Source: Streptomyces canus (GTDB lineage Bacteria > Actinomycetota > Actinomycetes > Streptomycetales > Streptomycetaceae). From it: DNA of 64,000 bases. The DNA is taken from the NCBI RefSeq assembly GCF_030816965.1, contig NZ_JAUSYQ010000002.1, positions 9,228,001 through 9,292,000 of the forward strand, written 5' to 3'. Below are positions 34,311-45,842 of the stretch, piece after piece. Position 1 is the stretch's first letter, and every line of letters begins with the position of its first letter. Under the pieces are notes generated by a model, which was not told the DNA's origin, did no database searches, and saw only the letters and a program-made list of their open reading frames with translations. A program made the translations under genes and the position numbers.

Positions 34311-35162
34311 AGACCACTGAACCTCCCGCGCCGACGCGGGCGGTGGCCCCGGAGTCCAGGAGATCCACGTCGAGCGGGGCGGCGTCGAGTGGGACGACAA
34401 GGGCGACCTGCCCGCCGACGCCGACCTCGACGGCTGCCACGGAGACACCCCGCACCGCGGCCTCCCAACGCGGCGCGCGATCGAGGCACCGGCACATGAC
34501 ACACCGGGGGGCGACCGCAGGGGCGCCGGTCAGCGCGAGGAGCCGGGGTCAGCGGCTTCCTGCCGCGTCACGTTCATGCCGGCCGGGGCGACCATGACGA
34601 ACAGCGGCAGGCTCTTACGGCTCCCGGGGCTGGGGCGACGGCTCCCGCCGCGCCCGTCAGGGCCGCAGGCCTGCCCGCCTGAGCGCGACCTTGGACCACT
34701 CGTCGATGACCTGCCGGTCCCCCCGGCGCCAGGCGTCGGGGAGACCGCCCTGCGGCGGAGATCGCGGCGAGGTGGCGCTGGGTCCCGTGACGGCGCGCAG
34801 CGCGAGCAGATCGGCGCCACCGAGGTGCCGCTTCTGCGGCGGACCGGAGCGGCTTCGTCAGGGAGTCGCCGACGAAGGGCTCGCCGCGCGGCCCATGATG
34901 TGCAGGTCGGTGGGCCGTGGGTGGCTGGGCCGACCCCGGGAGTCAGATTCTTGGCTGCCGGTCGGCGTCAGGCCGTAGTGGCCGGCCTGTGTCTTCGGTG
35001 AGCCGGGGCTTGCCGTCCTTCCCGCGCATCTCTCGCGTCGGACGTTCCACTGAAGCGGCCCAAGCGACTCATGGCGTCCTGACCTGTCGTGACCGTTCAC
35101 AGATTGACGCTCACCGTGGAGGTTCCCAAGCTGTAGGAGGGGCCTGTGGAAAGGACCACGGC
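34311..35162. other. Gene-poor stretch with small coding fragments
   Basis: No intact gene in about 850 bases. Plus-strand 34340-34460 reads GVQEIHVERGGVEWDDKGDL and PADADLDGCHGD, a clean coding-like fragment that resembles (from memory, uncertain) secreted YHYH-domain proteins. Minus-strand 34657-34818 reads QGGLPDAWRRGDRQVIDEWS KVALRRAGLRP then a stop, an unidentified C-terminus. The rest looks non-coding. Confidence 0.45.
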
Positions 35163-36431
35163 GTGGATGACGGACAGAGCGCACTTCCCCGGCTGCTGAC
35201 GGCGGCGGAGACAGCGGCGCCGGTAGGCGCCGTCGACGTGGTCGCCGAGCACCTGCGGCGGCGTTTCGAGGCCACGCGGGTCTCTTTTCTCATCGTGGAC
35301 CTGACGGGAAAGACGGTAGTGCGGCTGTCCACCGCCGGGGCGCTCGAGGGCGGCCGGGAAGCGGAGCGGATTCCCATGTTCGGCAGTGTCTACGAGCAGG
35401 TGATCTGCACCCAGCGGCTGTACCAGGAGGCGAGCGGCCAGGGGCAGCGGGTGATCGTGCCGGTCACCAACCGGGGGGATGCGATCGGTCTGCTGGAACT
35501 GCTCCTGCCGGCCGCCGCCGGTGAGGACGTCCTCGAAGCGGTGGGAGAAGCCGCCCACGTCCTGGCCTACATAGTGATCGCCAACGGACGTTTCACCGAC
35601 CTGTACACCTGGGGCAGACGCTCCCGTCCCCCCACCCTGGCAGCGGAAATCCAGTACCAGCTGCTGCCCCCCTCACTGTCCTGCGAGGCCGCACAGTTCA
35701 CACTGTGCGGGAGTCTGGAGCCCTCCGAAGACCTCAGCGGCGACACCTTCGACTACACCCTGGACCGCGACACCCTGCATGTGTCGGTGACGGACCCCAT
35801 GGGCCACGACATCGACGCCGCGCTGGCCGCCACGGTCCTGGTGGCCGCCCTGCGCGGCGCCCGCCGCACGGGAGCCGGTCTGGCCGACCAGGCCCACCGG
35901 GCCGACCAGGCCCTGGCCGACCAGGCCCACCGGGCCGACCAGGCCCTGGCCGACCACGGCCACGGTCACGCCACCGGGCAACTGCTGCGCATCGACCTCA
36001 CCACCGGGCGGGCCCAGCTGGTCAACGCCGGCCACCCCTGGCCACTGCGCGTGCGCGAGGGGACCGCGGAGGAGATCACCTGCCTGGTGGACCAGCCCTT
36101 CGGGCTGTCCGAGTCCGCGCCGCACTCCTACCGCGTTCAGGACATCGATCTGCGCCCCGGCGACCGCCTGCTCATGCTCACCGACGGCATGCTCGAACGT
36201 CACGGGGGGACGGTCGACCTGCCTGCCCTGCTGGAGCACACCCGGGATCTGCACCCGCGGGAGGTGGCGCTGACGCTGACGTCCGCCGTCCGTGAGGCCG
36301 CCGGGGGCCGGCTCGAAGACGATGCCACCGTGATGTGCCTGGACTGGCACGACCCTCAGGAGACCGAGCGGCACGTGAGCTCCGGCGCGGACACCCGGCA
36401 GGCTTCGGCCGAACGTACGAGGCCGTGGTGA
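35163..36431 (+). CDS. GAF-SpoIIE/PP2C-type serine phosphatase with a tandem repeat
   Basis: A 422-aa paralogue of the phosphatase at 18153 (same two-domain layout, about half of residues identical by eye). Start GTG 35163 follows AAAGGACC. GAF-like domain 1-140 (FEATRVSFLIVDLTGKTVVR, VIVPVTNRGDAIGLLELLLP), phosphatase 150-410 with SGDTFDYT (first Gly of GGD replaced by Ser) and VTDPMGHDID, NAGHPWPLRV and EDDATVMCLDW. An 11-residue unit LADQAHRADQA is repeated in the middle, lengthening a helix next to the active site. No STAS or kinase gene is adjacent, so its partner is unknown. Confidence 0.88.
   Translation: MDDGQSALPRLLTAAETAAPVGAVDVVAEHLRRRFEATRVSFLIVDLTGKTVVRLSTAGALEGGREAERIPMFGSVYEQVICTQRLYQEASGQGQRVIVPVTNRGDAIGLLELLLPAAAGEDVLEAVGEAAHVLAYIVIANGRFTDLYTWGRRSRPPTLAAEIQYQLLPPSLSCEAAQFTLCGSLEPSEDLSGDTFDYTLDRDTLHVSVTDPMGHDIDAALAATVLVAALRGARRTGAGLADQAHRADQALADQAHRADQALADHGHGHATGQLLRIDLTTGRAQLVNAGHPWPLRVREGTAEEITCLVDQPFGLSESAPHSYRVQDIDLRPGDRLLMLTDGMLERHGGTVDLPALLEHTRDLHPREVALTLTSAVREAAGGRLEDDATVMCLDWHDPQETERHVSSGADTRQASAERTRPW
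35880..35957 (+). repeat. 33-bp in-frame tandem repeat in the PP2C gene
   Basis: The unit starting CTGGCCGACCAGGCCCACCG runs 35880-35912, repeats exactly at 35913-35945, and begins a third time for 11 bases. It encodes LADQAHRADQA twice. The paralogue at 18153 has the single related sequence LKQAHHAHQALLSHS here. Confidence 0.93.
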
Positions 36432-36569
36432 TGGCACAGGCAGGGAGCCTGCTCGCCAGAGGGAAGCGATGTTCCTCACAGTCATCGACGCCGACGGGTG
36501 CCGGTGTAGAGTGAAGGACGCCCTTGACCTGCACAAAGCAGGCAGGGAGCCGTCTTCCAGGAGTGCTGA

Positions 36570-36989
36570 ATGCTGCGCACTATGCACAAGTCCAAGATCC
36601 ACCGAGCCACCGTCACCCAGGCCGACCTGCACTATGTGGGATCGGTGACCATCGACGCGGATCTCCTCGACGCCGCCGATCTGCTGCCCGGTGAGCTCGT
36701 CCACATCGTCGACATCACCAACGGCGCCCGGCTCGAGACGTACGTCATCGAGGGTGAGCGCGGCTCCGGCGTGATCGGCATCAACGGTGCCGCCGCCCAT
36801 CTCGTCCACCCCGGAGATCTGGTGATCATCATCAGCTACGCTCAGGTGACCGACGCCGAGGCGCGGGCGCTCGTACCCCGGGTCGTGCACGTGGACCACG
36901 ACAACCGCATCGTGGCGCTGGGGGCCGACCCGTCCGAGCCGGTGCCGGGTTCGGACCAGGAGCGCAGCCCGCAGGCGGTGTCGGCCTGA
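36570..36989 (+). CDS. panD: Aspartate 1-decarboxylase
   Basis: Makes beta-alanine from aspartate for pantothenate and CoA. A 139-aa pyruvoyl enzyme made as a proenzyme that self-cleaves between Gly24 and Ser25 (HYVGSVTID). Lys9 ([20 protein letters not shown]), the Tyr/Thr pair at about 58 ([20 protein letters not shown]) and [18 protein letters not shown] are intact. ATG 36570 follows CAGGAG. Like other actinobacterial PanD it has a 20-residue C-terminal extension. A monocistronic-looking gene. Confidence 0.96.
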   Translation: MLRTMHKSKIHRATVTQADLHYVGSVTIDADLLDAADLLPGELVHIVDITNGARLETYVIEGERGSGVIGINGAAAHLVHPGDLVIIISYAQVTDAEARALVPRVVHVDHDNRIVALGADPSEPVPGSDQERSPQAVSA

Positions 36990-37024
36990 CCCCGCTCGAC
37001 GACCTTCGGACCAGGAGCGTGCCC

Positions 37025-37375
37025 ATGAGCGACATAGAGATCCGCGACGACCGACAGGCCGGTCGGCTGGAGGCCCTAGGTTCCGGGGGAGGCGAGGTCG
37101 TCGGCCACATCCAGTACTTCGTCCTCGAATCCCCTGCGCGCGCTCTGGTCCCGGTCCACACCATCGTGGAACCGGCCTACGAGGGACAGGGCATCGCGGG
37201 CTCCCTGGCCCGCGAGCTCTACTCCATCGCGGCGCGCGAGGGCATCCCTGTCGCCCCGCTCTGCCCGTACGTCGTCAAGTGGGCCGAGCGCCACCCCGAC
37301 GAGGCCCCGGCAGCCGACCCGGAACTGCTCCGCGCGGCCCGGGAATGGCTGGTGGCCCACCCCGAGGGCTTCTGA
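37025..37375 (+). CDS. Small GNAT-type N-acetyltransferase (YjdJ-like)
   Basis: A 116-aa protein of the small GCN5-related group. ATG 37025 is chosen because AGGAGCGTGCCC gives normal spacing; the upstream GTG at 37019 is too close. It has HIQYFVLESPARALVPVHTI (strands) and the acetyl-CoA P-loop EGQGIAGSLARELYSIA near 61, then PLCPYVVKWAERHPD. This is the YjdJ/GATase-like minimal acetyltransferase with a CPY motif. Acceptor unknown. 35 bases after panD stop, possibly co-transcribed. Confidence 0.87.
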   Translation: MSDIEIRDDRQAGRLEALGSGGGEVVGHIQYFVLESPARALVPVHTIVEPAYEGQGIAGSLARELYSIAAREGIPVAPLCPYVVKWAERHPDEAPAADPELLRAAREWLVAHPEGF

Positions 37376-37590
37376 GCGGGCGGGTCCGAAAGCCGCGGTC
37401 CTGCCGGCCTCGCGCACCGCAACGGGCCGCATCGCGCCGCACCGCACGTCGAGCCCCTCTCGTACCCGGAGCACCCGAGCACACCCACGCGGGCCACGCC
37501 CGTCACGCGGGTGGGTGACTGGCGGGAGGGCTCACGGGTACGCGGGGGAGTAGTCCAGAGCCGACGTCGACCGACTGGCTGGAGGACCCC

Positions 37591-37812
37591 ATGACCAACC
37601 CGTACCCCGATCCTGTCCCACCGGGTCCCACTCCGGGGCCGACTCCGGGCCCCGGCCCGGTCCCCACGCCGGGCCCTGCCCCGGAGCCCCCGTCACCTCC
37701 GGACCCGACTCCGACTCCGGGACCGGGCCCGGTCCCGGACCCGTCGCCGTCCCCGGTCCCGCCGGGCCCTGAACCGGTACCGAACCCGGAGCCGGGGCCA
37801 CCGCTCAGCTGA
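37591..37812 (+). CDS. Very proline-rich small protein
   Basis: A 73-aa protein starting at ATG 37591 with TGGAGGACCCC upstream. After MTNPYPDPVPP it consists almost wholly of Pro, Gly, Thr, Ser and a few Val and Glu in PGPTPGP-like units, with no signal peptide or membrane segment. It would be an extended, disordered chain. A strong hairpin terminator follows. The ribosome site and terminator support a real gene, but low-complexity GC-rich DNA can mimic coding sequence. Confidence 0.6.
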   Translation: MTNPYPDPVPPGPTPGPTPGPGPVPTPGPAPEPPSPPDPTPTPGPGPVPDPSPSPVPPGPEPVPNPEPGPPLS

Positions 37813-37833
37813 CGGCAACCAACGTGAACACAG

Positions 37834-37867
37834 TGGAGGAGGGCCACCGAACGGTGGCCCTCCTCCA
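37834..37867. terminator. Bidirectional 16-bp stem terminator between the Pro-rich gene and gnd
   Basis: TGGAGGAGGGCCACCG (37834-37849) and CGGTGGCCCTCCTCCA (37852-37867) pair perfectly with a 2-base turn. It lies between two convergent genes and can serve both. Confidence 0.9.
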
Positions 37868-37881
37868 TGTCAGGGCGACGC

Positions 37882-39321
37882 TCAGCCCGTCACCTCGGAC
37901 CGGTTCCCGCCCCACAGCGTGTGGAAGGAACCGTCGCGGTCCGTGCGCCGGTACGTGTGCGCCCCGAAGAAGTCCCGCTGCCCCTGTGTGAGCGCAGCGG
38001 GCAGCCGCTCGGCGCGCAGCGCGTCGTAGTACGCCAGCGCCGCCGCGAAGCCGGGCGTCGGGACACCCTGGCGGGTCGCCGCGATGATGACCTCGCGCCA
38101 GTCGTCCTGGGCGTCGGCGATCTCCTGGGCGAAGGTGTCGTCGGAGAGCAGGCTGGGCAGGTCCGCGCGGGTGTCGTAGGCGGACCGGATGCGGTCGAGG
38201 AAGGCCGCGCGGATGATGCAGCCGCCGCGCCAGATCGCCGAGACGGCACCCAGGTCGATGTCCCAGTCGTACTCCTCACGGGCGGCCGCGATCTCGTGGA
38301 AGCCCTGCGTGTACGACACGATCTTCGAGGCGTACAGCGCCTGCTCGACACGGTCCGCGAAGGCCCCGGCCTCCGCCTCCGACAACGGGGACGCCTTGGG
38401 CCCGGCGAGACCGCGGGACGCCTCCCGCAGCTCCGCGTGACCCGACAGGGACCGCGCGAAGACCGCCTCCGCGATGCCCGACACCGGGACACCCAGGTCC
38501 AGGGCGATCTGCACGGTCCAGCGACCCGTGCCCTTCTGCTCCGCCTGGTCCACCACGACGTCCACGAACGGCTTGCCCGTCGCCGCGTCCACGTGGGAGA
38601 GCACCTCGGCCGTGATCTCGATCAGGTACGAGTCCAGGCGGCCCGTGTTCCAGGTGCGGAAGATGTCGGCGATCTGGGCGGGGGAGTACCCGGCGACATC
38701 GCGCAGCAACTGGTACGCCTCGCCGATGAGTTGCATGTCGGCGTACTCGATGCCGTTGTGGACCATCTTCACGAAGTGCCCGGCGCCGTCAGGACCGACG
38801 TGCGTCACACAGGGCGCCCCGTCCGCCGCCTTCGCGGAGATCTTCTCCAGCATCGGGCCGAGAGAGTCGTACGACTCCTTGGGGCCGCCCGGCATGATGC
38901 TCGGCCCGTTCAGCGCGCCCTCCTCGCCGCCGGAGACGCCCATGCCGACGAAGTGGATGCCCTGCTCGCGCAGTTCGCGCTCCCGGCGCCGGGTGTCCGC
39001 GAAGTGCGCGTTGCCGCCGTCGATGATCATGTCACCGGGCTCGAGCAGCGGCGCGAACTCCTGGATCACCGCGTCGGTCGGCTCACCGGCCTTCACCATG
39101 ATGACCAGCCGGCGCGGCCGTTCCAGCGCCGCCACGAACTCCTTGGCGGTCTCGGCCGCGACGAAGTCGCCCTCGCCGCCGAACTCCTCGACCAGGGCGT
39201 GCGTGCGCGACGCGGTCCGGTTGTGCAGGGCGACCGTATAGCCGTTGCGGGCGAAGTTGCGGGCCAGGTTGCGGCCCATGACCGCGAGGCCCGTGACGCC
39301 GATCTGCGCTGTTGTGCTCAT
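37882..39321 (-). CDS. gnd: 6-phosphogluconate dehydrogenase (decarboxylating)
   Basis: Converts 6-phosphogluconate to ribulose 5-phosphate with NADP in the pentose phosphate pathway. 479 aa, the long (dimeric) type. N-terminal Rossmann motif IGVTGLAVMGRNLARNFARN, NRT for NADP phosphate binding, the substrate motif GMGVSGGEEGALNGPSIMPG near 127-146, catalytic Lys and nearby residues in GAGHFVKMVHNGIEYADMQL near 180, and C-terminal QGQRDFFGAHTYRRTDRDG. ATG 39319-39321 has GGGAGCAGG upstream. Complete and intact. Confidence 0.97.
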   Translation of the reverse strand: MSTTAQIGVTGLAVMGRNLARNFARNGYTVALHNRTASRTHALVEEFGGEGDFVAAETAKEFVAALERPRRLVIMVKAGEPTDAVIQEFAPLLEPGDMIIDGGNAHFADTRRRERELREQGIHFVGMGVSGGEEGALNGPSIMPGGPKESYDSLGPMLEKISAKAADGAPCVTHVGPDGAGHFVKMVHNGIEYADMQLIGEAYQLLRDVAGYSPAQIADIFRTWNTGRLDSYLIEITAEVLSHVDAATGKPFVDVVVDQAEQKGTGRWTVQIALDLGVPVSGIAEAVFARSLSGHAELREASRGLAGPKASPLSEAEAGAFADRVEQALYASKIVSYTQGFHEIAAAREEYDWDIDLGAVSAIWRGGCIIRAAFLDRIRSAYDTRADLPSLLSDDTFAQEIADAQDDWREVIIAATRQGVPTPGFAAALAYYDALRAERLPAALTQGQRDFFGAHTYRRTDRDGSFHTLWGGNRSEVTG

Positions 39322-39572
39322 ACCGCCTGCTCCCAAAAGATCCTGTGGATCGCGTAGGTCGTCTATCGCTGCTGCCGGTCGTGCTTGTCAGTATCGTCCA
39401 CCGGACATCCTGGCCTGTCGGAGGACTGTCCGCACACCAGGGATACGGTTCGGGCGCCTCGTTGCGTTCAGCCGGAGACACCGGTCCGGCGCGCGCCCCC
39501 ACGCGGCTGATTGCCGTCTTGTCATGGCCTGTTCGCGGCGCTTACTTTTGCCCCTCCTGACGCATGTTGTAG

Positions 39573-41850
<2,278 letters not shown>

Positions 41851-42027
41851 GAGTTGCTCCTCTGCGTGAGGCGGGGGCTGGCTGCCCGGCGCGACGAACG
41901 GTCGTCTTCCATGACCAACACGATGCCGGGAAAAGTTCTTCCCGTCGTCGTACCTGAGCAGGCAATGGGTCCTACTGCCGATGGAGTACAAAACGGTCCG
42001 TGTCCTCCCCAAGGCGGGTGACACGGG

Positions 42028-42810
42028 GTGGAGGCCCCCTGGTGGGTACCCCTACGGGTCTTGGTACTACTGCTGGTCGTGGACCTCGACCCTGATCTCG
42101 CGGCGCTACGACCGCTCGGCGCCTTCTTCGTACTACGGACGATCGGCGGCACTCCCGGGACAGCACACCCGGCGCTGCCGACCCTCGCACAAGTCTACGA
42201 GCACCGGGCGTCGGAAGTTTATGGAAATACCCTGACTTTTCGTGTCAGGAAGGTCGCCGGGGCCCTGCGCGCCCCCGAACCCCGGATCGCGGCCTCCATC
42301 GCCCAGCAGGGCCTCGCGGCCCGGCTGTGGTCGGTGGCGCTCGGCTGCGCGGCCCTGTACGGCCGGATCCCCGACCTGTCGCCGCGGCGGCTGCACTGGG
42401 ACCCCGACGCGAGCGCCCCCGACGATCTGTGGCTGGATGCCGTGGAGCCGCTGCCGGGCGATGCCGGGACCATCGCCGATGTCGTCCTGCACGGCCACCT
42501 CGAACCGCTCACGGCAGCGCTGCACGCCGATTACCGGCTCGCCACCGGACTGCTCCGGGGCAACGCCGCCTCGGCCCTCGCGGGCGCTGCCCGCCAGCTC
42601 GGCCACCGTCCGGACCTCTCCGCCCGCGCCCGTGACCTCGCCGTGGAACTCCTCGCCCATCCCCTGCTCGCCGGAACCGGTACCCTCACCGGCACCGCCT
42701 TCCGCCGCCGCAGCTGCTGTCTGTACTACCGGTTGCCGGAGGGTGGCCTGTGCGGTGACTGTTGTTTCACACGAGCCCCGCGCTCTTCCCCGCGCGGCGC
42801 ATCTGGGTGA
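42028..42810 (+). CDS. FhuF-like [2Fe-2S] ferric iron reductase
   Basis: Residues up to 260 aa of an FhuF-type protein, which reduces ferric iron released from siderophores. The C-terminal cluster motif C-C-x10-C-x2-C is exact: RRRSCCLYYRLPEGGLCGDC. Other family parts are IAASIAQQGLAARLWSVALG CAALYG and the helix DYRLATGLLRGNAASALAGA. The start is uncertain: GTG 42028 is the longest; GTG 42079 (VDLDPDLAALRPLGAFFVLR) fits the family's beginning better, but neither has a clear ribosome site. It precedes the glycogen genes without obvious link. Confidence 0.85.
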   Translation: MEAPWWVPLRVLVLLLVVDLDPDLAALRPLGAFFVLRTIGGTPGTAHPALPTLAQVYEHRASEVYGNTLTFRVRKVAGALRAPEPRIAASIAQQGLAARLWSVALGCAALYGRIPDLSPRRLHWDPDASAPDDLWLDAVEPLPGDAGTIADVVLHGHLEPLTAALHADYRLATGLLRGNAASALAGAARQLGHRPDLSARARDLAVELLAHPLLAGTGTLTGTAFRRRSCCLYYRLPEGGLCGDCCFTRAPRSSPRGASG

Positions 42811-42849
42811 CCATGAAAGCCGACCAGCCGCTGAGACAGGGGGTTCCGG

Positions 42850-44016
42850 GTGCGTGTTGGCCTGCTGACCCGGGAGTACCCGCCGGACGTGTACGGCGGT
42901 GCCGGTGTCCATGTCGAGTTCCTCGCCCGGGAGTTGAGGTCCCTCGTCGACCTCGACGTGCACTGCTGGGGCGAGGTGTCCGTCAAGGAGAGAGCGGCGG
43001 GCGTGATCCGGCACCGGCCCTGGTCCGCGCTCGACACCGCCAACGACGCGCTGCGCACCTTCTCCGTGGACCTCTCCATGGCCGCAGGCCTCGAAGGCCG
43101 CGAGCTGGTCCACTCGCACACCTGGTACGCCAATCTCGCCGGCCACCTCGGCAAGCTGCTGTACGGCATCCCGCACGTGATGACCGCCCACTCCCTGGAG
43201 CCCCTGCGCCCCTGGAAGGCCGAGCAGCTGGGCGGTGGATACGCCCTCTCCAGCTGGGCCGAGCGCACCGCGATCGAGACCGCCGACGCGGTGATCGCCG
43301 TGTCGGGAGCCATGCGCGAGGACATCCTCGGCTGCTACCCGGCGCTGGATCCGGCCAAGGTCCACATCGTGCACAACGGCATCGACACCGCCCTGTACCG
43401 GCCCGACCACGGCACCGACGTACTGGACCGGATCGGACTGGACCGAGATCGCCCGTTCGTGCTGTTCGTCGGCCGGATCACCCGCCAGAAGGGCGTGCCG
43501 CACCTGATGCGCGCGGTCCGGGACATCGACCCGGCCGCGCAGGTCGTCCTGTGCGCGGGCGCGCCGGACACCCCCGAGATCGACCGGGAGTTCCGTGAGC
43601 TCTTCGAGGAGCTGAGCCGGGTCCGCGAGGGCGTCCACTGGATCCCGCAGATGCTGCCGCGCCCCGAGGTGATCCAGCTCCTGACCCACGCGGCCGTCTT
43701 CGTCTGCCCCTCGGTGTACGAACCCCTCGGCATCGTCAACCTGGAGGCGATGGCCTGCGGAACCCCCGTGGTGGCTTCGCGGGTCGGCGGTATCCCGGAG
43801 GTCGTGGACGACGGCAGGACCGGCCTGCTCGTCACCGTGGACGACGAGTTCGAGACGGCCCTCGCCAGGGCACTCGACTCCGTGATCGGCGATCCGGAGA
43901 CCGCGCGGCGGATGGGCGAGGCGGGACGTGAGCGGGCGGTGGGCGAGTTCGGCTGGGATGCCGTCGCGCTGCGCACGGTCCGGCTCTACGAGAAGATCCT
44001 CAAACAGGCGTACTAG
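42850..44016 (+). CDS. glgA: Glycogen synthase / ADP-glucose:glucose-1-phosphate glucosyltransferase (GT4)
   Basis: A 388-aa GT4 glycosyltransferase of the actinobacterial GlgA/GlgM group. In mycobacteria the orthologue uses ADP-glucose and glucose 1-phosphate to make maltose 1-phosphate for the GlgE pathway. N-terminal [60 protein letters not shown] near 210 and the E-x7-E motif [20 protein letters not shown] near 295. GTG 42850 start. The next gene is glgC in the same direction (49 bases), which supplies ADP-glucose. Confidence 0.92.
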   Translation: MRVGLLTREYPPDVYGGAGVHVEFLARELRSLVDLDVHCWGEVSVKERAAGVIRHRPWSALDTANDALRTFSVDLSMAAGLEGRELVHSHTWYANLAGHLGKLLYGIPHVMTAHSLEPLRPWKAEQLGGGYALSSWAERTAIETADAVIAVSGAMREDILGCYPALDPAKVHIVHNGIDTALYRPDHGTDVLDRIGLDRDRPFVLFVGRITRQKGVPHLMRAVRDIDPAAQVVLCAGAPDTPEIDREFRELFEELSRVREGVHWIPQMLPRPEVIQLLTHAAVFVCPSVYEPLGIVNLEAMACGTPVVASRVGGIPEVVDDGRTGLLVTVDDEFETALARALDSVIGDPETARRMGEAGRERAVGEFGWDAVALRTVRLYEKILKQAY

Positions 44017-44065
44017 GCCCCTCGCAAGGGCAGTGATGGGTCAAACCAGGGTGAGGAGAGCGGCC

Positions 44066-45286
44066 ATGCGTCGTGGCGGACCTTCGGTGCTCGGCATCGT
44101 ACTCGCGGGTGGAGAAGGCAAACGCCTGATGCCCTTGACCACGGACCGCGCCAAACCGGCGGTCACCTTCGGAGGGACGTATCGTCTGGTCGACTTCGTC
44201 CTGTCCAACCTCGTCAACGGCGACATCCTGCGCATCTGTGTGCTCACGCAGTACAAGTCGCACTCGCTCGACCGGCACATCACGACCACCTGGCGGATGT
44301 CGAGCCTGCTCGGCAACTACATCACGCCGGTGCCGGCCCAGCAGCGCCTCGGACCGCGCTGGTATCTGGGCAGCGCGGACGCGATCCTGCAGTCCCTGAA
44401 CCTGCTCTACGACGAACGTCCCGAGTACGTCGCGGTCTTCGGCGCCGACCACGTGTACCGCATGGACCCGCGCCAGATGCTCGCGCAGCACATCGAGTCC
44501 GGCGCGGGCGTCACGGTGGCCGGGATCCGTGTCCCGCGCGCCGAGTCCCCCTCGTTCGGGGTGATCTCCCCGGGCTCGGACGGCCTCACGGTGGAAGGCT
44601 TCCTGGAGAAGCCCGCCGACCCGCCGGGGCTGCCGGACGACCCGGAGAGCGTGTTCGCCTCGATGGGCAACTACATCTTCACCACCAAGGCCCTGATCGA
44701 GGCGCTCCAGCGGGACTCCGAGGACGAGCACTCCGTCCACGACATGGGCGGCTCGATCCTGCCGCAGCTCACCGACCGCGGCGAGGCCCAGCTCTACGAC
44801 TTCAGCGCCAACCACGTCCCCGGCGAGACCACCCGCGACCGCGGCTACTGGCGCGACGTGGGAACCCTGGACGCGTACTACGACGCCCACATGGACCTGA
44901 TCGCCGAGCGCCCCGCCTTCAACCTCTACAACCGGCAGTGGCCCATCTACACCCATTCCGGCCAGCTCTCCCCGGCCCGCTTCAACTCCGGAGGCATCGC
45001 CAGTGAGTCCATCATCAGCGCGGGCTGCCTGATCCGGGGCCAGGTCACCCGGTCCGTGCTCTCGCCCGGTGTCCTGGTCGACCCGGGGGCCGTGGTCCAG
45101 GGCTCGGTACTGCACGACAACGTCAAGATCGGGCGGGGTGCCGTGGTCCGCGGCGCCGTCCTCGACAAGAACGTCGAGGTCCCGCCGGGCGCGACGATCG
45201 GTGTGAACCCGGAGCGGGACGCGGAGCTGTACACCGTGTCCAAGGGCGGGGTGATCGCGCTCGGGAAGGGACAGCTGGTGTCCTGA
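44066..45286 (+). CDS. glgC: Glucose-1-phosphate adenylyltransferase (ADP-glucose pyrophosphorylase)
   Basis: Makes ADP-glucose from glucose 1-phosphate and ATP, the first step of glycogen and alpha-glucan synthesis. 406 aa. ATG 44066 has GAGGAG upstream. Nucleotide-binding loop [23 protein letters not shown] near 11-33, GTADAI-like [52 protein letters not shown], and a left-handed beta-helix C-terminal domain ([40 protein letters not shown]). Complete. Confidence 0.96.
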   Translation: MRRGGPSVLGIVLAGGEGKRLMPLTTDRAKPAVTFGGTYRLVDFVLSNLVNGDILRICVLTQYKSHSLDRHITTTWRMSSLLGNYITPVPAQQRLGPRWYLGSADAILQSLNLLYDERPEYVAVFGADHVYRMDPRQMLAQHIESGAGVTVAGIRVPRAESPSFGVISPGSDGLTVEGFLEKPADPPGLPDDPESVFASMGNYIFTTKALIEALQRDSEDEHSVHDMGGSILPQLTDRGEAQLYDFSANHVPGETTRDRGYWRDVGTLDAYYDAHMDLIAERPAFNLYNRQWPIYTHSGQLSPARFNSGGIASESIISAGCLIRGQVTRSVLSPGVLVDPGAVVQGSVLHDNVKIGRGAVVRGAVLDKNVEVPPGATIGVNPERDAELYTVSKGGVIALGKGQLVS

Positions 45287-45298
45287 GCGGCGGTCGGG

Positions 45299-45688
<390 letters not shown>

Positions 45689-45761
45689 CGCCTTCTTCCG
45701 GCAGGGGAGGGTTCTTCTGCCATTGTCCGCGTGCGGCGCGGCGATGGCATGTGCCGAGGAC

Positions 45762-45834
45762 TTGTCATGTCCCTGGACGGAAGTCGGAATCCGTGTTGTC
45801 ATGCCACTTCCTGCCCATGACAACGTTGTTATGG
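45762..45834. promoter_or_regulatory. Clustered TTGTCATG sites and a 20-bp palindrome before the GH2 gene
   Basis: CCATGACAACGTTGTTATGG (45815-45834) is a palindrome with one mismatched pair and the CG centre typical of LacI-family operators. Its half CATGACAA (45816-45823) recurs inverted as TTGTCATG at 45796-45803 and again at 45762-45769. The palindrome ends 8 bases before the GH2 start codon, over its leader, and the group lies in the divergent gap with the cupin gene. Confidence 0.6.
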
Positions 45835-45842
45835 AGGCTTCC

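Noticed and set aside
36522..36569. TTGACC at 36522 as a panD promoter -35
   Set aside because: No acceptable -10 follows at 16-19 bases, so it was not annotated.
37867..39357. A 496-codon open frame on the plus strand opposite gnd
   Set aside because: It mirrors gnd codon by codon; the product is a low-complexity Arg/Gly/Asp-rich chain without any motif, a common antisense artefact in GC-rich DNA.
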